Of a DNA stretch of 47,721 nucleotides, positions 16,200 through 23,398 are shown piece after piece. The translations under genes were made by a program, and so were the position numbers. The stretch's first letter is position 1. Each line of letters opens with the position of its first letter. The notes under the pieces were generated by a model, which made no database searches, had not been told where the DNA came from, and saw only the letters and a program-made list of their open reading frames with translations. The DNA comes from Lachnospiraceae bacterium (GTDB lineage: Bacteria; Bacillota; Clostridia; Lachnospirales; Lachnospiraceae): NCBI GenBank assembly GCA_024697595.1, contig JAILFK010000008.1, forward strand, positions 87,972-135,692, read 5' to 3'.

Positions 16200-16478
16200 T
16201 TACAGTGCTGCGTTGTACTTGTCAAGCAGCTTGCTTGCAAAATCTCCGGTATCTACTTGGTAATTTCCTGACTCAAGTTTTGATTTCATTTCAGCAACTT
16301 TATCTTCCCTGATATCCGAAGCTTCTGCGACTGCCTTTTTTGCGACCTGGTAGTCACGTCCAAATGAAGACAATTGTACTTCGTCCCTAGCTGCCGCCAC
16401 ATTGGATGTAGCCTGCGCCTTGGTAGTATTGCCTGTCTTATAAAGTTGTGCTACCTGAGTGTATGCTTCTATACGCAT
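16200..16478 (-). CDS. flgM: Anti-sigma-28 factor FlgM
   Basis: This 92-residue protein is expected to hold the flagellar sigma factor inactive until it is exported through the finished hook. The signatures are the start MRIEAYTQVAQLY, the DEVQLSSFGRDYQVAKKAV stretch and the C-terminal YQVDTGDFASKLLDKYNA, the sigma-binding part in known FlgM proteins. It is the first gene of the operon and lies about 60 bases from a sigma-28-type promoter (16537-16563), giving the usual autoregulatory loop. The leader contains CAAGGA 13 bases before the GGAGAG ribosome binding site. Confidence 0.92.
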   Translation of the reverse strand: MRIEAYTQVAQLYKTGNTTKAQATSNVAAARDEVQLSSFGRDYQVAKKAVAEASDIREDKVAEMKSKLESGNYQVDTGDFASKLLDKYNAAL

Positions 16479-16536
16479 ATTGGCACTCTCCTTTCTTCCT
16501 TGAAAAATGAAGCTCTTTTGCTTTCTTACACTATGT

Positions 16537-16563
16537 TTATCGGACGAATCCCACGGAACTTAA
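16537..16563 (-). promoter_or_regulatory. Sigma-28 (sigma-D type) promoter of the flgM operon
   Basis: Minus strand TTAA, 15 bases, TCCGATAA. This fits the TAAA-N15-GCCGATAA consensus with one change in each box, and it is nearly identical to the promoter at 46556-46582 in front of a flagellin gene. The rest of the 138-bp gap to the ATPase stop (16564-16616) is AT-rich and shows no terminator. Confidence 0.82.
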
Positions 16564-16616
16564 TAGCAATTTTGAAAGTTTTTAATTATTTTTTGTGAAA
16601 TGTTTGTGAGTGGAAT

Positions 16617-17951
16617 TTAGTGGTCGAAAAATCTACGCAATAAAAACGCAAGTGAATATGGGAATGTATAAAACTGCCCATTAAAACCTATATTTTTGTC
16701 TGCAAATTTTATACCGTACACCACATCAGAATATTTTTCTTTTTTATTATCTCGAGTCATAGCATTCATTGATGCCGTTGCTCCATCTTTTGCTTTCACT
16801 TCAATTGGAACTATTCCACTTTTATCTCTTAACATAAAATCCATTTCAACTGTACTTTTTTCATTTTTATAAAAATACACCGGATATGACTGCTTTTGTA
16901 TTGTTTCAGCAATTATATTTTCATATATAGCCCCTTTATAAGCATTGAAATTTCTATTATCTCTCAAATCCATTTGCGCTTCATCATCTAAACTCGCTAT
17001 AAGTAGTCCTGTATCGCCAAAATAAATTTTGTAATTATCTGGATTATAATTTCCCTTTAGTGGAAGTGATGGCTCAAGCATACAATAACAAACATTTATT
17101 ATCCCAGCATTTTCAAGCCACTCAACCGCGCCTATATATTCACGTCCTCTTGCACCTTTTGCCACTTTAGACACTCTAAACTTCTTGTTATCTTGGCCTA
17201 AAAACACAGAGATTCTTCTATATATATTTAAAATTCTAGTTTGATCCATACCTGATGCATACTTTGTAATATCCTCCTCATAGTCATTAAGGAGCTGTCT
17301 CTGCATCTGTAATATTCCAGAAAAATGCCCTTGCTTTATAAACCGATCCACAACCGCAGGCATTCCTCCTACCATCATATAGTCCTTAAATGCATTTTGC
17401 ATCTCTAAAAGCACTGCCTCCGACAGAGGCTTTACCTCCACCATATGCTTTAAAAGATCATTTATAAACTCATCAGAATACCCCTTGGCCCAAAGAAATT
17501 CTTCAAAATCCATAGAATACATATTGTAATCTTCCTTGTATCCCACACTATTGGATTCAATTTCATTGTAATATATTCCCATCAATGAACCTGAACAAAT
17601 AACGTCATATCTGCCGTCTAGTTTAAACGCCTTGAGAGATGTTGCCGCACTTGGACATTTTTGTAATTCATCAAAAAAAATCAAGGTCTCCCCTGGAATA
17701 AATACATGTCTTGTATCATGGGCTGAAATATTTTTAATAATGGCATCTACCTCAAAACCTTGTTGAAAAATATCTAAATACTTCTCCTCAAGAGCAAAAT
17801 CTATTTTAACTACACTTTTATAATTCTGCTCTGCAAAATGTTTTATAGACTCCGTCTTGCCTATTTGTCTCGCGCCCTTAACTATCAATGGCTGTCTATC
17901 TTCTCTTAATTTCCAGTTTTGTAAATAACTATCTATCTTTCGTTTAAGCAT
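16617..17951 (-). CDS. AAA-type ATPase with DUF4143 C-terminal domain (copy 2)
   Basis: This 444-residue paralogue of the protein at 5493-6827 has Walker A KGARQIGKTES near residue 25, Walker B LIFFDELQKCPSA near residue 91, and the shared SMDFEEFLWAKGYSDEF segment. The C-terminal DUF4143 part ends in TVEMDFMLRDKSG and VPIEVKAKDG, which keeps the E-x-D-F and E-V-K pattern of a PD-(D/E)XK-like fold, unlike copy 1. It lies upstream of the flagellar operon, whose promoter begins just beyond its stop. Five direct repeats with a 32-33 bp period stand before its start. Function unknown. Confidence 0.86.
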   Translation of the reverse strand: MLKRKIDSYLQNWKLREDRQPLIVKGARQIGKTESIKHFAEQNYKSVVKIDFALEEKYLDIFQQGFEVDAIIKNISAHDTRHVFIPGETLIFFDELQKCPSAATSLKAFKLDGRYDVICSGSLMGIYYNEIESNSVGYKEDYNMYSMDFEEFLWAKGYSDEFINDLLKHMVEVKPLSEAVLLEMQNAFKDYMMVGGMPAVVDRFIKQGHFSGILQMQRQLLNDYEEDITKYASGMDQTRILNIYRRISVFLGQDNKKFRVSKVAKGARGREYIGAVEWLENAGIINVCYCMLEPSLPLKGNYNPDNYKIYFGDTGLLIASLDDEAQMDLRDNRNFNAYKGAIYENIIAETIQKQSYPVYFYKNEKSTVEMDFMLRDKSGIVPIEVKAKDGATASMNAMTRDNKKEKYSDVVYGIKFADKNIGFNGQFYTFPYSLAFLLRRFFDH

Positions 17952-17986
17952 AAAAGCCGCCTCTTTCCTGTTAATTTTGCATATGC

Positions 17987-18128
17987 ATCACATTTTTCCC
18001 ACTGTATATAGATGTTATATCACATTTTTCCAGACTTTTAAAGGCGATTTATCACATTTTTTCCAAGTTATAAGAGGCGGCTTATCACATTTTTCCAAAA
18101 TGCAAGAGACAGTTCATCACATTTTTCC
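17987..18128. repeat. Five direct repeats of ATCACATTTTTCC with 32-33 bp period
   Basis: Copies begin at 17987, 18019, 18051, 18084 and 18116. Four are exact 13-mers and the third has one extra T. On the minus (gene) strand each reads GGAAAAATGTGAT. Sequences between copies are unrelated except for a loosely shared AAGAGGC/AAAGGCG element. The array sits 36-177 bp upstream of the DUF4143 ATPase start and fills the space between it and the terminator at 18140-18178. Phasing at about three helical turns suggests cooperative protein binding. Confidence 0.88.
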
Positions 18129-18139
18129 ATTTCGGGATA

Positions 18140-18178
18140 TATAAAAAGAACTCCACACCCCATAGGATGCAGAGTTCT
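18140..18178 (-). terminator. Intrinsic terminator after the coiled-coil gene
   Basis: The minus strand forms a 14-bp stem, including G-U pairs, with a UAUG loop (AGAACTCTGCATCC pairing with GGGTGTGGAGTTCT) followed by TTTTTAT. It begins 18 bases after the stop at 18196 and insulates the repeat array and ATPase. Confidence 0.9.
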
Positions 18179-18195
18179 GATAATAAACATTCCTG

Positions 18196-18864
18196 TTATC
18201 CAATTTTCACTTCTAAGACCTGTATCCTTCCAGAATGATCCTCAATCACATCGTCAACAACCTTAGAATGTTCCATTAATTCATGAACATTTTCATTATG
18301 AGTTTTATATTTAGTAAACTCAGTTCTAAAAACTGCATGTAACTCATCTAATAATCTATCAAAAAAATGTTCCTGATTAATCTTCAAATTCGAAATCTCT
18401 ATATGGACTTCCTTCATCTCAGTTTTCAACATCGCTACGTCTTCCTTTAGCTCTGCGATGTCTGCTTTCATCTCCACAATATCTGCTTTGACTTCCTTCA
18501 TCTCGACTTTCAACGTCGCTACGTCTTCTTTCAGCTCTGCGATATCCGCTTTGACTTCTTTCATCTCCGCTTTCAACGTCGCTACGTCTTCTTTCAGTTC
18601 TGCGATATCCGCTTTCATCTCCACAATGTCCGCTTTGACTTCTTTCATCTCCGCTTTCAATGTCGCTACGTCTTCTTTTAGCTCTGCGATATCCGCTTTC
18701 ATCTCCACAATGTCCGCTTTGACTTCTTTCATCTCCGCTTTCAATGTCGCTACGTCTTCTTTCAGCTCTGCGATATCCGCTTTCATCTCAGATATGTCAT
18801 TTTCAAGTTTTCCAAATCTCTCATCAAGAATTTGGACAAAGAATTCCTTCGTCAATTCGCTCAT
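18196..18864 (-). CDS. Repetitive coiled-coil protein of unknown function
   Basis: This 222-residue protein has no signal peptide or membrane segment. Residues 25-155 are an almost uninterrupted coiled coil made of a repeated 28-residue unit (MKADIAELKEDVATLKAEMK then EVKADIVE) with clean heptads; one 21-residue variant lacks the IVEMKAD heptad. The C-terminal 65 residues are less regular and end in SGRIQVLEVKIG. AGGAGGTGG lies six bases before the ATG. It is probably a cytoplasmic oligomerising or spacer protein. I do not recognise a family with known function. It is a single-gene unit with its own terminator. Confidence 0.8.
   Translation of the reverse strand: MSELTKEFFVQILDERFGKLENDISEMKADIAELKEDVATLKAEMKEVKADIVEMKADIAELKEDVATLKAEMKEVKADIVEMKADIAELKEDVATLKAEMKEVKADIAELKEDVATLKVEMKEVKADIVEMKADIAELKEDVAMLKTEMKEVHIEISNLKINQEHFFDRLLDELHAVFRTEFTKYKTHNENVHELMEHSKVVDDVIEDHSGRIQVLEVKIG
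18417..18786. repeat. In-frame 84-bp (and 63-bp) tandem DNA repeats inside the coiled-coil gene
   Basis: The landmark GCTTTCATCT recurs at 18464, 18611, 18695 and 18779, i.e. spacings of 147, 84 and 84 bp, where 147 equals 84 plus 63. Neighbouring copies are almost identical at the nucleotide level, including third codon positions, which indicates recent expansion or homogenisation rather than only protein-level constraint. Both unit lengths are multiples of 21, so copy-number change keeps the frame and the heptads. Confidence 0.88.
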
Positions 18865-19153
18865 ACTTCCACCTCCTTTACAACATATTTTTATAATTGA
18901 AAATATGTAAGGCAGAAATATCAGAATATCACAACACTACTCCTAATAAACGACTCTAAAAAATAACTTAATACACTTGATTTTATGGTAATTGAAATTT
19001 ACGAGCCTTACATTGCGTATGGCTATTCTATCACCTAAAATATGTGCCGTCTATTGTAAAAAATATATAAAAATTTCACTTATTTTTCTCAATTGTAGCT
19101 TTGAGTTTTGTTGAACTAACAGTGCTAGTATTCAATCTCAGCTGTTCTTCATC
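18865..19153. other. Intergenic stretch between the glycan locus and the coiled-coil gene
   Basis: This 289-bp AT-rich gap holds no gene I can support. An 8-bp perfect inverted repeat (CATATTTT/AAAATATG, 18884-18907) lies just before the ribosome binding site of the coiled-coil gene. ATGTAAGGC at 18905-18913 recurs inverted as GCCTTACAT at 19005-19013. No strong terminator follows the last glycan gene (stop at 19154); the best hairpin (TTGAA..ACTA/TAGT..TTCAA near 19100) lacks a U-tract. Confidence 0.5.
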
Positions 19154-21064
19154 TTATAAATATCTCTCCGGAGCATTTGTTATAATATCTGTAACTCCAA
19201 GGAGTGCGTATCTTCTCAAATCCACATCTGGCATTCTACAGCTCTGTCCATAAAGCGGCTCGATTCCAGTCCACATTCTAACAGGAATATCATTTTCCAT
19301 AATCCACTTAACTGTCTCTGAATTTATCGCCATTCCAGCACAACACGGATGTAATCCAACTGCGCTATATTTTTTCATCCCCTCGATACAATTCAACTCA
19401 TCCACATCCAAAATTCCAGTCTCTGCATCTGGATCTATGTCTCTCACAAGTCCCACTGACTTGTGGTTAAATGAAGAGTACACTACATTGTCCTCGATAC
19501 CGTACTCTCTTACCATCTCGATAACCATCTGCTCCATACCTTCATATCTATAGACACTATTTTTTAACTCAATATTTAAAAGCAGATTATTCTTTTTACA
19601 ATAAGGTGCTATAACATCTAACATCTCTTTTAGTGAAGATATATGTAACTTATCTCCAACTTGTACGTTCGCCAATGATGGTGCTTCCCTACGGATATCT
19701 TCCAACTGCTCTTCCGGCACTTCAAATACTTCGTCTCTACCAGATGGAGTAATCTCCAAAACCTGCAATTCTTCTAAAGTGAAATCTCGCACATAACCTG
19801 ATCCATTGGTAGTTCTATCCACCGTCTCATCATGAATCACCACCAACTGCTTGTCCTTAGTATATTGCACATCAAATTCTATCCCTGTAATTCCAGGCAC
19901 ATTTGCTGCTGCCTCAAATGCGAGAAGCGTATTTTCTGGATATCTATAACTACATCCTCTGTGTCCCCAATATCTAGGCTCTGCTAAATTTATCCCTTGA
20001 TTCTTGGCCACCTCGTTATAGTTGTCATCATTTGCCACAGTTTTTTCAGCACGACTAGCCATAAACACTTCCATCTGGAAAGCCATCCATATACTCTCTT
20101 GAGCAGTTAGACTAGCACTGGACATCAACTCACTCCAAGCCTCTCCATCTGTTACGTTAACCGGTGCTATTCCCGCCTTGATTTTATTCATTCCATCTAC
20201 CTTGTTGGCAAACTCTCTAATCTCATAGCGAAGTCCACTTCCAGCAAACTCAGACTCATAAGTTTCTACTTTATTAGGATCTTCATGGTGAACTTCAATT
20301 CTACTTGTCAACCACCACGGGGAAGGAACTCTGATATAACCACTGTCTCCAGCGATAATCAACTCTCCCTCAGACTTAACCCCTAGTCCTGTCTTTACTG
20401 TAGCACTCACATCCTCATATGTTATTGTCACCTTGGAATAAGAATCGCAACCTGTGACGCTATCCACAGACCACACATAACTTTGCTTGCTATCTATGCC
20501 ATGAATTTTGGCCACCGGAAGTAGTACATAGCTTCCCAACTCCAAAAAGCTTCCTGCATAGTCACCCCACATCTCTCGCCCAGAGGCTCCACCAATTTTG
20601 GTAAATGTAGCCTCTATGTCATATGGCTTGCCTATGGCTCCCTCTTCTATAAGTCGAAGCACTCCAGCAAAACCTGGGCAGTATGCAGTCTTAATAGCCT
20701 CCATGCATATAAGTCTTCTATCCCTTGCCAACTCAAAAAGTTCTAATGCATCTTCACCTTTTAGAGCAATGGGCTTCTCACAAAGCACATGCTTACCCGC
20801 TTCAAGAGCTTTCTTGGCATAGGTAAAATGATACTCATGAGGAGTAGCAATATAAACCGCATCAACTGTCGAAAATAGTTCCTCTAAATCCTCGGTCTGC
20901 AACAAATCATCCGAGTATTTATTTTGCTCCACAAAAAATCTCACACTCTCTATATGATGACTATAAATCGCCACAACTTTTGCGTTGTTCGCCTCATCAC
21001 ATTCACTCATAAACCTTGTGGCAATTCTACCTGTTCCAATAATTCCAATTCTAATTTCACTCAT
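19154..21064 (-). CDS. Gfo/Idh/MocA oxidoreductase fused to a glycerophosphodiester phosphodiesterase domain
   Basis: This is a 636-residue two-enzyme fusion. Residues 1-340 are a Gfo/Idh/MocA dehydrogenase: the NAD(P) loop IRIGIIGTGRIATRF, the catalytic-type CEKPIALKG near residue 96, and the EAIKTAYCPGF segment. Residues 360-636 are a GDPD TIM barrel: YWGHRGCSYRYPENTLLAF, GIEFDVQYTKD and VVIHDETVDRTTNGSG contain the conserved histidines and acidic metal ligands. No signal peptide is visible, so both act in the cytoplasm. The dehydrogenase part resembles that of the fusion at 35741-37084. It is the last gene of the glycan locus. A role in making and recycling a phospho-polyol is inference. 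Confidence 0.88.
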   Translation of the reverse strand: MSEIRIGIIGTGRIATRFMSECDEANNAKVVAIYSHHIESVRFFVEQNKYSDDLLQTEDLEELFSTVDAVYIATPHEYHFTYAKKALEAGKHVLCEKPIALKGEDALELFELARDRRLICMEAIKTAYCPGFAGVLRLIEEGAIGKPYDIEATFTKIGGASGREMWGDYAGSFLELGSYVLLPVAKIHGIDSKQSYVWSVDSVTGCDSYSKVTITYEDVSATVKTGLGVKSEGELIIAGDSGYIRVPSPWWLTSRIEVHHEDPNKVETYESEFAGSGLRYEIREFANKVDGMNKIKAGIAPVNVTDGEAWSELMSSASLTAQESIWMAFQMEVFMASRAEKTVANDDNYNEVAKNQGINLAEPRYWGHRGCSYRYPENTLLAFEAAANVPGITGIEFDVQYTKDKQLVVIHDETVDRTTNGSGYVRDFTLEELQVLEITPSGRDEVFEVPEEQLEDIRREAPSLANVQVGDKLHISSLKEMLDVIAPYCKKNNLLLNIELKNSVYRYEGMEQMVIEMVREYGIEDNVVYSSFNHKSVGLVRDIDPDAETGILDVDELNCIEGMKKYSAVGLHPCCAGMAINSETVKWIMENDIPVRMWTGIEPLYGQSCRMPDVDLRRYALLGVTDIITNAPERYL

Positions 21065-21094
21065 AGCCCTGTCTCTTTATTAATAATTACAGAT

Positions 21095-22033
21095 TTATAA
21101 TTCAATCTCATTCGCAAAATAACGTCCAATCTCTGCAAGCATATGAAGTGCCTGTGGACGAAGTCCCTTAGGAAATGATTTCAATACCGGTGCCGTTTCA
21201 AAATTCAGCACCCCATCAAATCCTATTGCTCGCAAAGAGCGAACGAAACCTTCCCAATCCGTCGATGGATGATTCTCTCTGGTTCTCGTAAATGTAAAAG
21301 GCATCTGGTGAAGATCCGCAATTCCGTCATTATCATGGATATGAAGCACCTTCAACCGTTTCCCAAGTGTCATAATGAACTTCTCAAAATCAATACCGAC
21401 AAGATTTGCATGACCTGTGTCAAAACAGAAGCCTAACACCTCAGCACCGTATGTCTCATTAATTCTATCAATTCTTTCGACCATTTTTTTTGCATCACAG
21501 CAAGGTCCTTCGAGGATATGCTTTCCGGCAGAAGTATAAATATTTTCTACGCAAATCGTAATTCCCATTTCCTTCGCCATCGGAAAAATCTGGTCTAGAA
21601 ACTTCTCCGTCGCTTCCCATTCCGCCTCCTCAGAACCATAGAAATGTTTTACCTTCAATCCGTGAACAACTATGTATCTGCACTCAAAAAACTTACAAAT
21701 CTGCATGCTCTTTGGTGCCATTTCACGAAGCAGATAATCATTTATACTGTCTGCTGCCCCCGGAATAAAGTTCGGATATGGCATATGCATCTGATGAATA
21801 CGCACCCCAGTATGCATTGCAGCCTCTTTGTGTGGCATAAAAAATTCTTCAAGTTCCTCGATAGATTGATCAAAAAATCCGTTTAATCGCTCCTTATAAA
21901 TGTCTGTATTCTTCAAGTACATATTCAAAGAAAAATCTGCGCATGTAAACCCTGCGTCATGTATCATCTGAAATCCCGCTTCTGGATTTTCATCCATCAC
22001 CGCATTATGTGTCTGTACACCAATTTCCAACAT
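21095..22033 (-). CDS. Sugar phosphate isomerase/epimerase (xylose isomerase-like TIM barrel)
   Basis: This 312-residue AP-endonuclease-2/xylose-isomerase-like barrel has the metal ligand pattern intact: Glu in CVENIYT, Asp and His in CFDTGHANLVG, His in LHIHDNDG, and Glu in LNFETAP. Such enzymes isomerise or epimerise ketoses, inosose or related polyol precursors. Its C-terminal third shares a pattern with the next protein (PFT, W-x-x-x-x-R-x-LR-x-I-x-FDG, LRP), so the two are paralogues. It stands between the oxidoreductase-GDPD and the degenerate barrel. The substrate cannot be read from sequence. Confidence 0.82.
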   Translation of the reverse strand: MLEIGVQTHNAVMDENPEAGFQMIHDAGFTCADFSLNMYLKNTDIYKERLNGFFDQSIEELEEFFMPHKEAAMHTGVRIHQMHMPYPNFIPGAADSINDYLLREMAPKSMQICKFFECRYIVVHGLKVKHFYGSEEAEWEATEKFLDQIFPMAKEMGITICVENIYTSAGKHILEGPCCDAKKMVERIDRINETYGAEVLGFCFDTGHANLVGIDFEKFIMTLGKRLKVLHIHDNDGIADLHQMPFTFTRTRENHPSTDWEGFVRSLRAIGFDGVLNFETAPVLKSFPKGLRPQALHMLAEIGRYFANEIEL

Positions 22034-22065
22034 AATCTTCTATACATCCTCTCTGTCTCATTTAC

Positions 22066-23361
22066 TTATAATCCTGTCAACCGCTCCATATTTATCGACT
22101 GCAAATACTCATCATTGAAAAACTCTATCCCCTCCGTAATGCCCATCTCCTCCAGCTGTTTCTGAATTTCACGATAGTACATATTGCATATAAAAATTCC
22201 AGTATTTTCAGGTAAGTCAAGCAGTTTTTCCGGCGGTTCAATGGACAAGCCATAGAAATCTTGTCCCCAGCGTTTTGGGTTATTATCACAAGTGAAAAGT
22301 GGCGGATACTGCTCGCCGTAATTTGTCAGATAATTCCTACACATATTACCTGCACCAAACAGCACAATATGATCATACTTCTTCATCGCATCAGCCATGT
22401 GAATTTGCCATGCAAGATAATCCATCGTATGTTTCGCAAATTGCATCAATCCAGGTCGAAGGAGCATCGGGCAATACCTTACTGCATGCTCCATATCCAA
22501 AATCAATGGTCCGTCATAACTAATGGAACGAAGTCCCCTGATAATCTCAATCCACTGCGTCATAAGTCCCACCGATGATACGCTTGTAAACGGAACCATT
22601 CCAACTTCCTCTATATTCGAACCATCATGAACAATGACAGCACCAATATAATCAGCCACAGCCATCGTATACTCATAAATGTCCTGCCCATAAATCGAAA
22701 GCGAACCAACATTCATACAGAGTTTATACTCAATCTGCGCATCTTCGCCCTGCAATTCCGTCATCCACTCGCACACTTCGGCCGGATTCGACAGAATCCC
22801 ACGCACCAAATGGCCCTCCTGATACTTACACTGATTCTCAATCAAAATCTGGAAAGGTTTCAGTGTTTCTCCTAAGGTGCAAATTTCTTCACGTGCCACC
22901 TCGCCCAAGCGAAGTAAATATGGCCTATTCACCTCCCACTCTTCATCAACGTTAACGCCTGTGTAGAGCGGTCTTACGATAATACCCTTGCAACCATTTT
23001 GAACAGCAAGACGCACCGCTCCTTCAATAATCGGAATAATCAACTTATTCAATTCATAATTTTGACGTTCTCTTGGAAGATGGCTCGCCAGTGCGTAATC
23101 ACATTTCAAATCGCATTGACGTAACATTTCCAAAAATGGTCGCATTGCCTCCGACAGCTGTTCCGGATGATCTGGCACGTAAATCAGATGCTCTGCCTCC
23201 GTGATACGACGTTCACGCGACATCGTTTTAAATTTTTGTTCATCGCAACAAAACTCTGTCGACAAAAGAACCTGTTCAAAACCTGCCAATTCAATATCTC
23301 CAAGTCCCTGACCGGGATGTTTTGCATCAACCACGCCAGCTGGGTTACAAATCAATACCAT
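22066..23361 (-). CDS. Degenerate isomerase-like TIM barrel fused to a C-terminal Rossmann (FGAG) module
   Basis: In this 431-residue protein residues 1-310 form a xylose-isomerase-like barrel. LIENQCK keeps the first Glu, but the D-x-x-H ligand pair of the neighbour is replaced by NVGSLSIYG, while IVHDGSN and ILDMEHA remain. The C-terminal 100 residues start HIVLFGAGNMCRNYL and are the nucleotide-binding-like module found in seven consecutive proteins here. I chose the ATG at 23361 because GGGAGG lies five bases upstream and the upstream in-frame ATG at 23397 lacks one. It follows the 23399 gene closely and is probably translated from the same message. It may be a sensor or a non-catalytic partner of the 21095 product. 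Confidence 0.7.
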   Translation of the reverse strand: MVLICNPAGVVDAKHPGQGLGDIELAGFEQVLLSTEFCCDEQKFKTMSRERRITEAEHLIYVPDHPEQLSEAMRPFLEMLRQCDLKCDYALASHLPRERQNYELNKLIIPIIEGAVRLAVQNGCKGIIVRPLYTGVNVDEEWEVNRPYLLRLGEVAREEICTLGETLKPFQILIENQCKYQEGHLVRGILSNPAEVCEWMTELQGEDAQIEYKLCMNVGSLSIYGQDIYEYTMAVADYIGAVIVHDGSNIEEVGMVPFTSVSSVGLMTQWIEIIRGLRSISYDGPLILDMEHAVRYCPMLLRPGLMQFAKHTMDYLAWQIHMADAMKKYDHIVLFGAGNMCRNYLTNYGEQYPPLFTCDNNPKRWGQDFYGLSIEPPEKLLDLPENTGIFICNMYYREIQKQLEEMGITEGIEFFNDEYLQSINMERLTGL

Positions 23362-23398
23362 ACCTGCCTCCCTCTTTAAACTCCTATTTTCAATCATA

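Noticed and set aside
17987..18128. CRISPR or origin iterons
   Set aside because: Repeats are only 13 bp with about 19 bp between, no cas or rep gene is present, and the position directly before the ATPase fits an operator better.
18458..18910. Plus-strand reading frame of 150 codons opposite the coiled-coil gene
   Set aside because: Its Ser/Thr-Ala-rich repeats are the mirror of the 84-bp coiled-coil repeats, it has no ribosome binding site, and all other genes are on the minus strand.
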